Shown: positions 12,505 through 53,400 of the stretch, piece after piece
Position numbering within the stretch: position 1 is the stretch's first letter
Layout of the letters: the number at the start of each line of letters is the position of its first letter
Assembly: GCF_020740795.1 (NCBI RefSeq)
Contig: NC_067282.1
Coordinates: 132,365,132-132,429,131, forward strand
Direction: 5' to 3'
DNA length: 64,000 nt
From: Apus apus
Taxonomy: Eukaryota; Chordata; Aves; Apodiformes; Apodidae
Notes under the pieces: model-generated
Seen by the model: the letters and a program-made list of their open reading frames with translations, nothing else
What the model was told of the DNA's origin: nothing
Databases searched by the model: none
Translations under genes and position numbers: made by a program

Positions 12505-14223
12505 TTTTTAAGAGATTAACAGATTTTATTGTTTTCTAAAATATTTTACAATACAGAGACCCAAACCAGTAATTCCTGACGATTTTAGTAACCATCTTGT
12601 GGATGAACAATTATGTTGATAAGTTTTCCTTGACAGACACATAAATACATCCATTTTCTAAGCCTGCACATTTTGATTCATTGGAAACAATGGCTAAATA
12701 TAGCTATAAGCTCAAAAAACAAACAGTAAAGTCCAAGACTACCAACAGTGTTTTATATTTACCTCAAAACAGATTTGTTAGCTTCATTACAGTGTAGCTT
12801 CCTAACATAGCATATCTACTTACCTGATACTTAGGATTTGGGTTTTTTTAAACACAAATCTGCTATAATTTTACAACCCAGTTTTAAAAGTCACAATTGC
12901 ATACTGTTTGACATGATTACAGATGAATAAGTTTTAACTGCAGACAAGTGTAGATTTGTACAGTGTTGTGCTACAAGAATCCATGTAAGGACTAAAGCTA
13001 GTTTATATTTTGACCAAATTTATCCACAAATACTGATTTTGAGTATGTTTGTGTATTTACTGTACTTCTGAAAATGTCATCACAATACTTTGTCTATGGT
13101 GTAGTAATGAATATGGCAGGAAAGCAGATTTAAATATACCTATAATTTAAACTCTTAAAACAGTTTAAATCTTATTGACATCAAAAGGCTTGATAACTAA
13201 TAGCCATGCTCTTCATATTTTGGAATATCAAATTATATGTACATATACACAACACAGGCTCTTAATAAAAAGCATTTAGTCTATTTTACAGTCTTCTCTG
13301 TTCAAAAAATTAGTCTTCACAGATTTAACATTTCAAATCACCCAAAATCATTAGCAATTTAAAGGAGATTTTTTCTTTTTACCATGCAAACGTGTGCTGG
13401 AAATAGCTACTATTCTGGGGCTTATGCATATTTTATCTTTCTTTCAAGTGCCATTTAAGATCTAGATGGAAAATTCGTAGTTTAAGTGTCAAACCACGTA
13501 AACAACATTCATAATAGAAGCCCAACCTACGACACCTGCAGATATCTCTGCTACAAATCACCTTCTGTAACAAGATATTAAATACAGTATTTGTTTTACA
13601 ACTTCAAGCCATGCTGACAACATAGAAAGATTACTACAACATGGAAAGAGTTTTCATTCAGTCAACTGGTGACTAAATCTATGTCATAATTTAAGTATTA
13701 TTTGAGAAATCCAAGCATACAAAAAGGTGCTCAACTACATAGCCTTTAAATAAAAAAATACTGCATTTTTCAGACGTCGCTAAGAACAAATAGAAAATTA
13801 ACTATAATAATCTTTAAAATTCAAGTTGCAAGTTACTGAAGGTCACTTAAAATAACTGATTAAGCAGAAGTGAGCGTAAGCCACATACCTAGGGTAGGAT
13901 GAGGCACAAGCATAGAAAATGCAAAAATTTTTAGGAGTCACAATAACAGACCATGTGGGAAGAAAAAGCTTAAAAAGTATATTTCCTATCATACTATTTT
14001 TTCAACCTAACCCCTTTAACTTTGCATTGTGCACAAGTTGTGAAAACAATTTCAGACTATTCAAACTTTTACTTTTTAAATCACCACGATTTCAGCATTA
14101 AGCTCTCGCCTTTTCATTAAAATATATACACTCTATACATCATTCAGCTTCTTCTCACTTTAAATATATACTGTACAGGCCTACAGAGCTTTTGCAACAC
14201 TTCTTTAGTAACTTTGTCCTTTG
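12505..14223 (-). other. PACSIN2: PACSIN2 3' untranslated region
   Basis: This AT-rich stretch follows the stop codon at 14226-14224 in the terminal exon with no clear splice donor before the AATAAA at 12525-12530. Minus-strand ATTTA words occur here, which may affect stability, but no specific regulatory element can be demonstrated. The left boundary depends on the polyadenylation signal chosen. Confidence 0.6.
12525..12530 (-). terminator. PACSIN2: PACSIN2 polyadenylation signal AATAAA
   Basis: On the minus strand AATAAA lies here, about 1.7 kb downstream of the PACSIN2 stop codon. Cleavage would be expected 10-30 bases further, near 12497-12515. The resulting 3' UTR length is plausible for PACSIN2. 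No strong GU-rich downstream element is obvious, and other polyadenylation sites could be used, so the exact transcript end is inferred. Confidence 0.55.
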
Positions 14224-40305
<26,082 letters not shown>

Positions 40306-43300
40306 TTCTATGTATGAAGAACTTGTAAGGATTCAGAGCTTAAACACCTTCAGAATCTGTAAAAAGATACAATAAAACACTTATGAGCATTATAAAAATA
40401 GTTATCAAAAGACAAGTGAAGTAACACCCTTCAATTATTTGATACCTAGGGACGCCAAAAAAAACCAAGGTAACTACAGGGGTAAAGAAGTGTTCAATCC
40501 ATCTGCCTACATTAAGTTTCACCCAACTCTTGTATTTTTGTTTAATAATAAAATTTCCTACTATAACTAGAAGAAAAGATTGAGCAGCATGATGTTTACT
40601 CAGTAAGAGACAAATCAATTGATCTTCGCTATTGATAGAATGAGCTGCATTGCTTCCAATTAAGTTTTCACTGGAAATCTGTATTATATAATGAAACCCA
40701 CTGGGAATATTTAAGGTCAAAACGAAGGAAAAGAAATAAACCTTTTCAGGATTAAAAGTTTTACTTCTGTAAGAATTTTAGGTTCAAGTCATCTACTTGA
40801 AAGCTAAAGGCATCCATAACATAAAAGAGCTTCCGCAGCAACAACATACAGCAAAAACAACACAAAGACCACTGCAGATATGTAAGTAAAACACAGAAGA
40901 CAAGACCAGCCTCCTTCCCAGAAATCTTAGTACACTTTGTGATATTCAGACAGTCCCAGTTATCTCACCCAGCCACCTGTGACTAGATCTCTTACTGAGC
41001 TAGTAACTACCTGGGCTACTCATTTATTTTCTTGCCACCACTCTTGCACATTTTAAAGCAGGTAACAGATTCTAAACAACGCTATGACACACGTATCTAC
41101 TGTCCCACATGTACCAACTAAAAGGTTATAGGCTCCATGATGAAAGGTCTCCTTGAAGCTGACAACTACTTTACCTAGAAGTTGAAACTCCCATGCTTAT
41201 TTTTACTGCATTTTATTTGTGACATGTTACCGCACCAATTCATTGTTTTCTTTCAACAAACAAAAAAACCAATTCTAAATTCTGATCTTTATTAGAAGTA
41301 AGTCATTACTTCAACAGTTCAGGCATTCTCACTTATACAGACACAGCTGCACGGAAGAAAAAAATTACCTACCCTCATTGAAGGAAACGACTGTTTATAA
41401 AGCACCAAGTATGAAAAATGTTACAGTTACCATAAGCTAACATTTATAAATAAGTATCAAACACAGTACTGAGGCAAAAATTCAGGCACTTACATCCACA
41501 AATGTGGTTTGCAGGGCGGAGACCAAGAGGTAGGAAAGGAAGGAAATAGCTCCCTCCCACAACACATGCAAATCCCTGCCTAATCTCTACAGATACTTCA
41601 TCAAGTTCTCCTGTTTACAGATTTCTCCTATCAAGTTTGCCTGGGTACTACTGCCAGGGTAGTAAATAGATCTTACCTTCCCTTCTGGTGTGAATCAAGA
41701 GACTACAAGGTGAAGCTTCTTCTCTGTTGCCCTGTTAATTTTGCTTCCCTTAAATTAACAGGGCCACTGCAAAAGGAAGAGTAGAAAATGCCTAGAAACC
41801 TGGCCTACCTGGCAACCTAGTTGGTTATGACATGCTGATGAGATAAAAAGGCTTGAAAGCCTTCAAAGGCCAAGGAGAATTCAACACTAAATTCACTTTT
41901 TTTTGGATACTTCAAAAATTAACTGTGCTACAGAGGCAGGTATACATCACTTGATTGTAACAAAAACTAGCTACCAAAATGAATTTGGACAGTTACACAA
42001 AAATTCCAGCTTTGGCTGGGAATACAAGCTGTTTCTCCTGAACAGTTTTTCATTCAGTTCATTTCCATAATGCAATTCACAGAAAGCCTAAACAACTTTA
42101 ACACTGAATACAGAACTGAAAATGACAACAGAAAAATAAATTTTTAGATTTTTAAAAGATAGCCAAAAACACAGGAAGATGTCTGCAAAATGGCAACAAT
42201 TAGGAAGAAAGATGATATATTGAGACAAAATAATTCCACATGTTAGTGTCACAATCTTCAAATTGTCACATCATTAGCAATTACCAAGAAACCCAGTTTT
42301 CCACCTGTGCTTTTATGGAAACAAGAGGGAAAAGTGCCTTAAAACTATTCAGTTGTCAGTTTCTTAGCAGCACAACTTACATGGAACTTACACTGCAACT
42401 AGCTGGGACAAACTCAAAAGAACAGTGTGACATTAAACAGCTTTTTCTAAGACTATGCTTATTTTAAAGTTTTCACAAGGTTATGTAGTGGTATCTTTAA
42501 CCACAATTTCTGGTATTATTTTATCTGATCAAAGGGAAGCTCAGAGTTTAAAGACAACTTGTTAGATCAATAAATATTGCTTGCTAGATTCTGACAACTG
42601 TTTGTGTCCTCTTGTATTTTTCCCATTAGGGCAGCACTAACACTGACATTACTCTAAAACCAAGCAAGCAACTGAAGCAAGCACGTGGCCCAGGCATGCC
42701 ATGCACAACCAGGGAAGGAACAAGATTCCAAATGTTCTTGGGAAGGGTCATAGTTGTTTTTCTGTAGTATCCCAAGACCTTTCAACCAAAGCATTTACTG
42801 CCATTTGGACTATATCAGGCAGACAAGGGTTGAGTTCAGTGTCTTGGAAAAAGAAACCCTTACGCAAACATATAAACCTAAAGTTTCAACAACTCACCCC
42901 ATCCCGCCCTCTCAAGCCACACAAAAGTATTTTTTTTCCCTCCAATTACAAAAAGAAAAGACAGTGAAAGTATTCTGACATAGTAATAAAGCATTTGCCA
43001 ACATTTAGCAAAATAGCCTAAACTACACCAATGCTGGAAATTTAATCTGAAAAGCTACATGGAAAAATTGGGAAGGCTGAAACAGAGAAACATTTTCTTA
43101 AACGAGGGAACAGGTTGTGGGGATTTATTTTTTTTAAAAAAACAAAACTTTCATTCCTCCTCAACTACAACTACATAATACACAGAGCTGTCCTTTTTTT
43201 TTTTCCATAAAAGCATGAAAATGATCAGCACTCAGGAAATTCTGAGGGATTTAACGTTTTTAAATGCCAAATACTATGCTGTGAGAAAGTATGAGCAAGC

Positions 43301-45692
43301 GTATTTAGGGAAATATTATGAAGTCATAGCAACAACTGGCACAGAAAAACACTATTCGTACAGGACTACTTAAAAATAAACTGAATACTAGATAGGAACA
43401 TTAAGCAGTATGAGTCATGCTACCCTCATGAAATAGAATTATTATAGCAGCCAGTCCTTTAGCACATTTTTTGTTAGGGTTTGGTTCCCCCATCCTTCAA
43501 GTGAATTTGCAGAGATTTCATTATGAAAGTTCACTGCACTTTGATTTGCAGAGTCTTCCATTTCACTATATAAAGTAAACCTATGAACAACTAAGGCTGT
43601 CAGTATAAAATCTGAAAAAATTACATCAAGACAGCAAAAGAGGTGAGTTCTGCACAGATTCTTCACAAGTCATCACCTGCATCTCTCAAAAGTTAGGGGT
43701 TCTTCTTTGGTCAGGCAGATTGCAACAGAGCAATAACCCCATAGGAAAGCACAGTGCATGCACCCAGTTCCTATATTCACACAACAGCTTGGCTTCATCT
43801 TCTCATTCCCCAATTCTAAGTCTTCAGAAGCACCTACATGGCCTTTTTCTTGTCCTCCTACTTGCTGAGCAAGCAGTAGCACAGTGCTCTAGCAGTTTCC
43901 ACCAACCTTCACATTGATTGGTAAACCAGCTCACCAAACAGGAGAGATTATTACTGAGCTCACACTACATTTTTATTGAACAGGTACATCCGTTCAGGTT
44001 TCTCCCATCCAACTGCCAACTTTCACAAAACTGATAAAGAATGTGTATCTCTCTCTTTCTCTAACAGTTGTCTGAAACTCACCAATTGATTTAAAAATTA
44101 TGGAAGCACAAAGGTAAGGAAGGCAAAGGTGCAAGCCTCATTTTCCTCAATGCAGATTAAAGATCTTCACTGAATAGAAACCACCTTCTGTGCCTTTTCC
44201 TCAGCATGCTCTTGGCCAACACAAAATACATCTCATAACTTTCATACTTCTTAGGATATTGTCTTCCCCCATGTCAAAGAACTTCGGAATTTCCATTAAA
44301 ACCCAAAATCTCAGTATTTTATTAATCAAGTCCAAAGGTTCTAAACCAAGTTTTTACCCGTGGCACCACAGGCACATAAAACCACCAAATGTGATGCAGC
44401 ACAGAGAAAGCCTTACCAGTTCAGAGCCCTTGTTGACTTTTGTCATAAGAAGTCCCAGCACACATTAGCTAAGAGAGCTTACACAGGGAAAAAATCCCCA
44501 ACTAAATCCAACTGCAAAAAGTAACTATATGCTAGTACACACTGTAATAGCTACAGAAATGGTGCAAACAGTCAAGGCTCAAGCTTCAAAAGTGATTTTT
44601 AAGCAATTCTAGTAAATACCTTCATCTTAGACACAGGGCAACTAACAAATAAATGAGATTTTTTAAAAGCTTCCTCTTAAAAGAACATTCTAGCAACACT
44701 ATATGCTAAAGACCTTGAATTTCTTCTCTACTGCTAGTGCTCTACAATGTAAAAAGAATTGCTACAAATATCCTGAAAACTTAATACATGAGGATTTTCT
44801 AAAATATGAATGAGCAAGCAGACTTTCAGATATCACACACAAAAACATCCAAATAGATTATGCTGCCTCTACTCTCCAGAGGTTGTTTTTGATGCTGTTA
44901 CCTTGAAAGCAATTTACAAAAACCCTTGCTTCATTCATACTGGAATACTTGACTTTTTTTTTCCTTCCTTTTACTTCATGTGTCAGGTGGGAGAGATTAG
45001 CACAACATACAACTTGCAAAAATCTGTGAAACAAATCCAGACTTCTAAGATGCTAAAATAATCCAGTGAAACCCAAAGCTTCTCTTAAGGTGTTTTTCAA
45101 CAGGAAGAGGGGAAAAAAAACCCCCACAGTTAAAACACTGTTCAGTTTATCACTTCAGCTCCCAGTAACAGATTATTTTAACAAACCCTTACTGTGAAAC
45201 AGGTAGCGCTGTTTGTTGAAAGACAGATTTTAACATTCTGAACTGCCATGGAAGATTGTTTATATTTATTAGATACTTCACTATAATTCAAAAAGATAGT
45301 ATTAAAAACTAAAAAGAAACTAATTAAGGTCTCAGTGGGGCTTAATGAATCCTACAATGAAAAATAAGAGCTTCAGAGTCTGATATTCCAACACAAAGAA
45401 TGCCTGTGGACAAAACACTATTTCAAATACTTGAAACCTGGAGGCAGTACCACACAGCCTTGTCCTGTAGACCAAATAAACCCTTTGCAGATGGCAAACA
45501 GGAGACATGACTCCTTGTGCCTTTTCCCAGAACTTCAACATTTCTAGAACAGAAAGAATGAACAGAAGTTCACTGCCAACATGACATAATAGTCATCTCT
45601 TCCAAATACTCTCTCATGTATGATAGCCTGCTTTAAAGCAAGGTTAGTACCATGGCTCTAGGTGACAAATAGGTCCACAACAGAGAAAAAGC

Positions 45693-45835
45693 TCAGAATC
45701 ACAGAATGACAGTCATTCCAGCAGGACCATCCCAGGTTGCTCATGGCTTTATACAGTCAGGTCTTGAAAACCTCCAGGGATGGAGACTGCACAACCTCTC
45801 TGTGCAATCTATTTCAGTGTTTAACTATTCACAAG
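45693..45835 (-). repeat. CR1 LINE fragment (minus orientation)
   Basis: The plus strand carries CAGAATCACAGAATGACAG, then AGGTTGCTCATGGC, GGTCTTGAAAACCTCCAGGG and ATGGAGACTGCACAACCTCT, the order of a reverse-complemented CR1 3' region with an internal gap after the terminal repeat. Confidence 0.8.
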
Positions 45836-47189
45836 ATGAGACACAGAAGAAAATAAACTAAACCAAACTGTTTCTTCAACTAGTAGTATTATCCTTGTGT
45901 TGTCTCAAAGGAGTGTACAAAAGCAAGCTCAGACAGTCTACCAGCCTCAAGAAGAGAAAAAGGATCTGGTCATATTACCTTTTAAATTCACTTTTGAACT
46001 GACAGGACTTGCACTATGGATCTGACTCAGCAGGATTCTGAGTTTCATGACTAGGGAGTGAAATACTTATATACAAGAACACCACTCAACTTGGATTAGC
46101 TGCTCATAAAAACTTTCAGGTACAGTATTTTTCCTTGCTACTCACTGAAGTCTCAGATTTTGTTCCACAAAGAATAAGCAAGCAAACAGGACTTCATTAT
46201 ATGGAAACAAATATTCTATACTTTAAGTGCACGCTGTTCTGTCACTATTCTTGCTATCAAGTGTAGCTACCATGAATATGCTGTCTTTTGTATTCCCTGG
46301 TTAAATAAAGCAATTTAGATATTGCTTCCTCCTCTACTCTGTCCAAATAAATTGCTATAAGAGTTTCAGCTATTTCAGGATTGCAATTTGCTTAGCATTT
46401 ACACAGAAGGGAAAAAAAAAGTGGCATAGCTTCTTTAGCAATATTGTGAGATCATGTACCAAAACCTGTTAAGAATCACAGCAATCAACCCTGAAAAATG
46501 ATAAATTAATAGGACAAGTAGCTACAGAAAAAAGGGTCACTTTGGTTTACACACCAAGGAATTCTAGCCTCTGGGTGCAGAGAACAAGCGCATCAAACCA
46601 TATTTATTCACAACTGTTTAGTGCTGTGAACTCTTCTAATTACAGTTAGTAGACATGACTGCATATTATTAATAGAAGTCTGGTCTTAGACTTTCAAAAG
46701 GTAGAGTGTCAAATCAATTACTTTGGCCTAATTCTTATTCTTCATTCTATAAAATAAGAACAGCACCCGCTTTCACAGAGATTTAAGAAAATCCCTAGGG
46801 CTCCACCAAGAAAATAACTACAGCAAGAAGTACCAGAGAAAAGTCCATAAAAGGAAGTCAAATCACTATTTCCTGGGAATTCAGCTGGTATGTTAGTTAG
46901 CAGAGCTACACACCAAATGATTTTCTGAAAGAAGTTGACAGCAACCCCATCTGGCGAATGCTACCTCCTGAGCACTAAGGGAAGGAATCTTGGAATTGCA
47001 TGTTGTTACACACTGCGTAAACGTATTTCCTATTAGGCACACTCCTCTGAGACTGGAAGCAATATTTATTCTTATATTTTCGAGTTTGAATACCTGAGTA
47101 TTTTGCCACCTAGACATTTTTCAGTTAGCAAACAACATAAAATGACATTAAATTGTAAGAAGCTACTAGTTCATACTAGACATTCATGA

Positions 47190-47470
47190 CCATAAGAGGA
47201 ACAAGAGATTCCTTGCACTTTTGTGGCCAACAGGTAGCAGGAAAAAGAGCGAGAAGCACCCAGAAGCTGGCAGAAACTGGGTTGGTGTGTGAGCCATCAG
47301 GGCAACGACAGTGGAGGGAGCAACCTGGCTTCAGTCTGGCCAGAGGACAGCAGCGAGAAAGAGCTTCTGCAGGTATGCAGTTTCTTCAGGGTCATGCCCC
47401 TTCCCCATTCTCCAGTCAGCAATCAGGAGCAGGTGTTAAATATCAATTAACTCTGAGTCATGGCTGATTA
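47190..47470. promoter_or_regulatory. GC-richer patch with AP-1 site (candidate enhancer)
   Basis: This ~280-bp stretch is noticeably richer in G+C than the intron around it and holds a perfect AP-1/MARE-half word, TGAGTCA, at 47454-47460. No conservation data are available here, so regulatory function is a guess. It could equally be an unrecognised old repeat. Confidence 0.2.
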
Positions 47471-50400
47471 GTTCCCAACCACTTCCTCGGATTACATTCA
47501 CTCATGTTTGTTAAATGCTCTAGGTGTAACATGCAATAGAAAACTACTGAATGTAGCATTAATCCACTGCCTAAATATGCAAGCAATGAACACACATTCA
47601 AGCACACATCAGAACACTAACGAAGTTAAAATTTCCTTTATACTTAGCACATGTAAAAAAACTCCACCCAACCATAGTGAGAAGATAATTTAAAATTAAA
47701 CCCTTTGGGCACATCAACACTATGTGACTAAAACTTTACAACATATACATTTCACAATGCATAATATAAGAACAGCTGTTTTAGTCATTACATTATTAAA
47801 CACAATTTGAATATTTTATTAAAGTTAAAATTACAGGTTAAGCTTGATCATCTTTGTGTAACACAGCACAGAAATGCATCTCTGAAATGCAACATAATGA
47901 TTGAAACATTGTCAAACAAGACTCTTAACCTGCATGTTACATTTCATATATATGCAAGTATTATCTCACTCTCATGCTCTAGCAAAGACAAACCCAAGTT
48001 ATGAGCCACTGTTTATAACTGGGTTTATATTCCAAGACAAAATAACTGAACCCTTCAAGATTCTCAGGGGATTCTCTCGGAATTGCCTGCCTTTACTGCT
48101 GGCATGAGCAGCAATGGCAGAGCAATGTAGCTGTCAGAGAACTACCTCTCATCTCCTTCCCCTTAATTTGCTACCAGACATGCTGGGTTTTTCGTAGATT
48201 CAAGACCTAGCTGTCCTTATGAGCTCCTACATGCTGCCAGCATAACCTCCCTCTGCATTTTTCCAGCTAGCCAGGAGATGCCTCAAATAGCAAAATACTG
48301 CCTCTGGGGAAAAATAATTTTTAATTCGCTGCCTGACAAGCCACTCTACGTAGGTGTATTATTTTCATTGTGCATTTTTTTGTTCTAACCAGTAAGGTTA
48401 TTAATTGCCTTCAGAGGCTTTGCAGAAGTTTCTGATATTAAGTAAAATGGACACTGACCACAGGAAATGTTTAACACTGCAAGCTACGAGCTTTAAATGG
48501 CATAGCTAAACCCGCTAAAGGCAAAGCTGATACACAGCTGCGTGGGGAGCTTTAAAATATTTGTGTATACTTAAAACAAACCTTAACATGCTAAGATACT
48601 TTTTTTGCCTAGCTGGAGGTATGGGGGATGATGCGGTAACCAGAATAAACCATGCGAAGAAAAAAATATCCAGTTGTGCAGATGCAAACAGCACTGGCAT
48701 TTACAACACACTGCTCAAAGCTGGATAGCATAATTAAAAAGCTCCTACTGTACACCAATCAAATATGACAGAGCATGCTAACACTGAAAGCTTTACTTTG
48801 AATTCCTAGTACCAACCTGCATGGAAATTAACTTCTCATTAGGTTTCAGCTTTAAAATACCCAAAGCTGATAAAAGACTTCATTGTTTAACATGCGTCTG
48901 TTGTATTTAGTCAAGAAATTTTTATTTACTTTGAATGACCACCACTACACAACAACATTAAGTGGTTAAATTTGAAGTTTCCAAGACTCTTTTTTTTTTT
49001 TGAGCCTTGAAAGTTAAAGGAAAAATTTATTACAGAGAAGTTTGAGCAATTAAGATTCATACCAAGGGAAAATGAAAATGGCTACCTTAAGGTTTATTCA
49101 GGCAGGCTTGTGAAGATTAAGTTCAGAACTCTTAAAATTATTTCAGTGACAAAAAAAAGTGAGCTTTTTTTTCATTAAAAACAGCTTTCTTCTCCTGCCT
49201 CTCACTGAAAAAAAACCCTCCAGATTTGCAAATTTAGTTCCACAAGTGGCAGATACTGCAGGGCAGATTTCAAAATACAGACTAAACAGTATGACCATTT
49301 AATAATAAAAAAACTTGGATTTGCCTTAGTCAAAATTTTACCATGCTAGAATTTCTCAAGTACAGATTTGGGTTTCTTTTCCCTGCCTCCCATTTTCTCT
49401 GTACTGACCAATGAATCTTAGGTTATGGAGTATTAAGCATCATACAAGTTCACAGAAAAATGCCTGCAAAGATTACATGGAGTGCTAAGCAGAGGGAAGG
49501 AGTCATCTTCTGCCTTTCCAACCTGGTACTGAAGTCATTCTTGTTGCTAAAGAAAGCTTCATTAATTTTAGTGTCATTAAAAGAAAAGTACATTACTAGT
49601 CAAAGTGTTTCAACATGAAGACACTTCCTTATGTATTCTTAAGTAAAAATTGTTCATTTTCTTTTATTTTTTGGAAGACAGAGCTCTTAACTTCAAATAC
49701 AACATACTGTCTGAATACATTGTGATTCTCACTGTGTCCTTAATAGGTAATACATCTCAAATTAGTTAATACACACACTGCAAGTTCCTTCCTAGTATAT
49801 CACTTCACTGAAATTGAAATGTACCTTTTTAAAAACCACAGTCTCAAGTTCTCAGAGGATAGAGATACCATTTTTAAAGTATTTCTCTGTTGTAGAGATC
49901 AGTCTTAATTCTGTGTTAAAAAACAAACACCAATGCCAAGCTATGATACACATTTAAATTAACCTGCAAGACAGCTATTAGGGGTTCTGAGTCAATTTAT
50001 CTAGAGCATCTAGCAGCCAAAGCCTTAATTTTCTTCTATGATTTCCTTCAACAGGGTATGTGATGCATATATGACATAATAGGAATAGTGCAATTAATAT
50101 GTATTAAACAGACATTATAATTTGTTCAATAAAAGATCTGATATAACCCTTGTTTAGCACTTGTTTTTTTAGGCTAAAGTATTCAACATAGGCTTCTGGC
50201 ATTACCATTAACATTTTTTAAAATTGTTAAAGAGAAATCTGAACTCCCTGCAGAAATTACCTGGAGTCAAAGGCTCAACTATTTCATTTCACCCTACTGG
50301 AGAACAAGAACACCTCATCTGTTTGTACACTATAGTCTAAAAATTAGTAGCTTCAATTTAGATTGGTTTTGATAGAACTCCATATAGTGTATCTTGTTTC

Positions 50401-53400
50401 CTGGATCAACAGCACTTCTCGGCAAATTAATCATGCCCCATTTAAATAATTATTAGCAACATTTCCTTCAGGATACTTCTGTAGAAGAAAAAGGCAAAAT
50501 TAACACATGTGAAACAACGATCAAGGTGACCTTGATACAGAAACAACTAAAAAAAGTAGTTGCTAAATCACATGAAAAGCCCTAAACTATAAGCTTCTTT
50601 TTTTTTTTTAAGTATCTCACAAGATTGTTCTGTAATGGATAAGATTAAGATTGTATTAAATTGTTTAGTACAGAGACTAACTGATCCTGGCCTTAATATT
50701 TAATTTTTGAAACAAACTTTGGAGGTGTGCTGTCCTACTGAGTACTATCTGCAGATTCTTCAAGCAAAAAAAAGGAAAATACAGGACAAAGTATACTCAA
50801 ATAGGAAGTATCCATCACTGACATTAGGTACATAATCTAAGCACAAAACATGAAAACAAGTAAAACATCCTCAGCAGACTTTCTGGTCACTAAACACTTG
50901 TGGCTTAGATTTTAAGCCCTGGAACACTTTTTAATTACAGAAGAAGATCCCCATTCTAAAGACACACTTCTTGAACTTTAGATCCAGGAAAGGACTGTAA
51001 GATGCCTACAGTCATAAGACCTAGGTATTATGCTATATAGTGTAATTTCAAGTGGTCATCCTCTAAATAAAGAATCCTAAAGACTTGTTTCTTTAAGAGC
51101 CTCAGGTCTTCCTGATCCAGGAAAAGTCCACACTTAACATTTTCTTCACTGCAGAAAATAAGCACATCAAAATTGGCTTTGAGTAAATTTTGTCAGAAAA
51201 TCACCTAAAGAATTCAGGACTTTTTGGCAATTTGAAAGCTCAAACTATTTTTTTTTAAATCAGAGGTTTCAATTATTTCAGTTTCAGTTATTAAAATATT
51301 TAATAATTCAATTTAATTAGAAGTGTTCACCCTTTTCTAATGTTCATTTTTGTAGTGCCTGTGACATCACCCACTAACTCACATGACTTGTCAAAGTTTC
51401 CTAAAATGAAATTAACCTTAAGATTTTGGCATACTTCCCCAATAAATAGAACTGAAATAAATATGCCTTTAGGTTTGTTTCAAAGAAGCAAGAAGGGGGC
51501 ACAACACCACGTAACTTCAACTTGCAAATTATACTTGGTAAGCATTTAATTAGCAAGAAGTCTTTTAAATGCCCAGAGACTTTAAAAATTAATAAATAAC
51601 CCTTGAGTTAGTCAAATTAGATGGCTAGTCATATACACTCACTATGAAAACGTATTTTAGCAAAATCTTACAGTAAATACCTAAAGCATAAACACTAAAC
51701 ACTTAATATTTAAAGCAGAATTTTACAGCTGTGCAGAAAGAGGGATAGTGAAGAGGAACAGTACTGATATATTCTCCAGAGAAAATATGAGACAGTATTT
51801 ACAGGTGCACTGACTGAGTAGCTGCAGAGAAAAGTGACACACATACAGCTGTTCTAAAATGGCATAAAACTAAGAAGCAAACTAGAACATTAGAAGAAGC
51901 ACTGCCCCAGACATCAAAATTTTCTGAAGATAAAAAAAAGGTGCCATAGTATTTATCTGACCACACAAGTACCACAAGACATGAACACTGCTGTACTCAA
52001 AAACAGAAAACCCCACAGAAGTACACAAATAAAAAGCAATATAATAACCATTGTAGAAAGAGGTATGTTTCATACAGCAAACTGAGCCGAGAAACATGAT
52101 CAAACACACTCTCTCACAGAGACAAACATTGCAAAATAACACATTCACTTGGCCAAAAATACATTCATATTAGCTATGACACAGTACAGTAGAAATCTGG
52201 TAGTAAAAAAACAACTATGAAAGCTGTCTGGTAAGTCATTCTATACACTTTTTGCAAAATACTTACCTTAAAAGACATACCCTAATTCACTTGCATTTTT
52301 TCCATATATGGAGCTCAGCAACACAACTGCAAGGATAGCTGCAATACCTGTACAACTTTGCCTGACCTTCATTTCCACAAACAAAATTCTCTCATCAGTG
52401 CAATACTTCATCATTTCCTGTGGGCTGATGAAAACTCCGTAGAGCTCAAGCTAAGGTCATTTTTTTATTTTTTTTTCTCCACACACTGCAACACCCAAAC
52501 CAACAAAGGGTTTTCAGTCAAACATTTCTAATGGTGCTGTCTAGCTATAAAGTTTAATATATCGGTCTACTATAACATTTAGGAAAGACCACAGGTAACC
52601 CATATAAAAGGAAGGCATTTTTAATCACACAACTGGCTTCAGCAGAGGATGGTGTTTCTAAACACCTCAGTGAAACACGTAGGCATTTTCCAGATGCTTT
52701 GCTTCGGAAACAGCTGCATTGTTTCAGTGTTGCACAGTCAAAAATGGTATTTTTCCATCTCGGGAAATACAGGGCTGCAATATTAATGAAATACTGACGT
52801 GCATTGAGCAGAAGAGTACCTAAACCCTTAACTTAAGATGAAACAAGCTAGTCTCTCTGAATCTGAAGGTTACATTAATGAGCTTCTGTTCCTTATTTCA
52901 GAAGAGAACCAATTCTGACACCTCATTTGAACAAAATCTAGCCCTCAGACTCTCTCTAACAGATGTTTTCAAAGACTAAAGCACTGTTAGAAAATGTCAA
53001 CACGTACACTAACAACACGTCAGCCTACTCTACCTTCTATTATTGTTAGAGAGACACAAACTAGTAAGACTGATGAGGGGCAGAGAAAGCTAGTTGCATG
53101 GGTGGACACAGACAAACCTGTGCACCTTCAAGTATTTGTTCAAGAAAGGCAAGAAAAAAGCAAAATAGGAAATTATGGTTTTCTTACCATGGAGAAAGAG
53201 AAAGCACAAAAAAAAAAAATAGGCCTTCCTATCTAGTGTATCAGAAGGACATTACTGAAGATTAAATAGAGGAAAGGGCTCCAAGATCTAGTAAAATAAC
53301 TCAAGTTTCTCAGACCAGAAATCTCTTGTACTATACTTAATTTAAAACAATGCAGAGGCATCACATTTCCACACAGGACTCCTTAGGGCTGAACAGATTA

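Noticed and set aside
40340..40720. 126-codon open frame overlapping the 5' end of PACSIN2 exon 2
   Set aside because: It crosses the clear TTTTTACAG acceptor, is not in the PACSIN2 reading frame, and shows no similarity.
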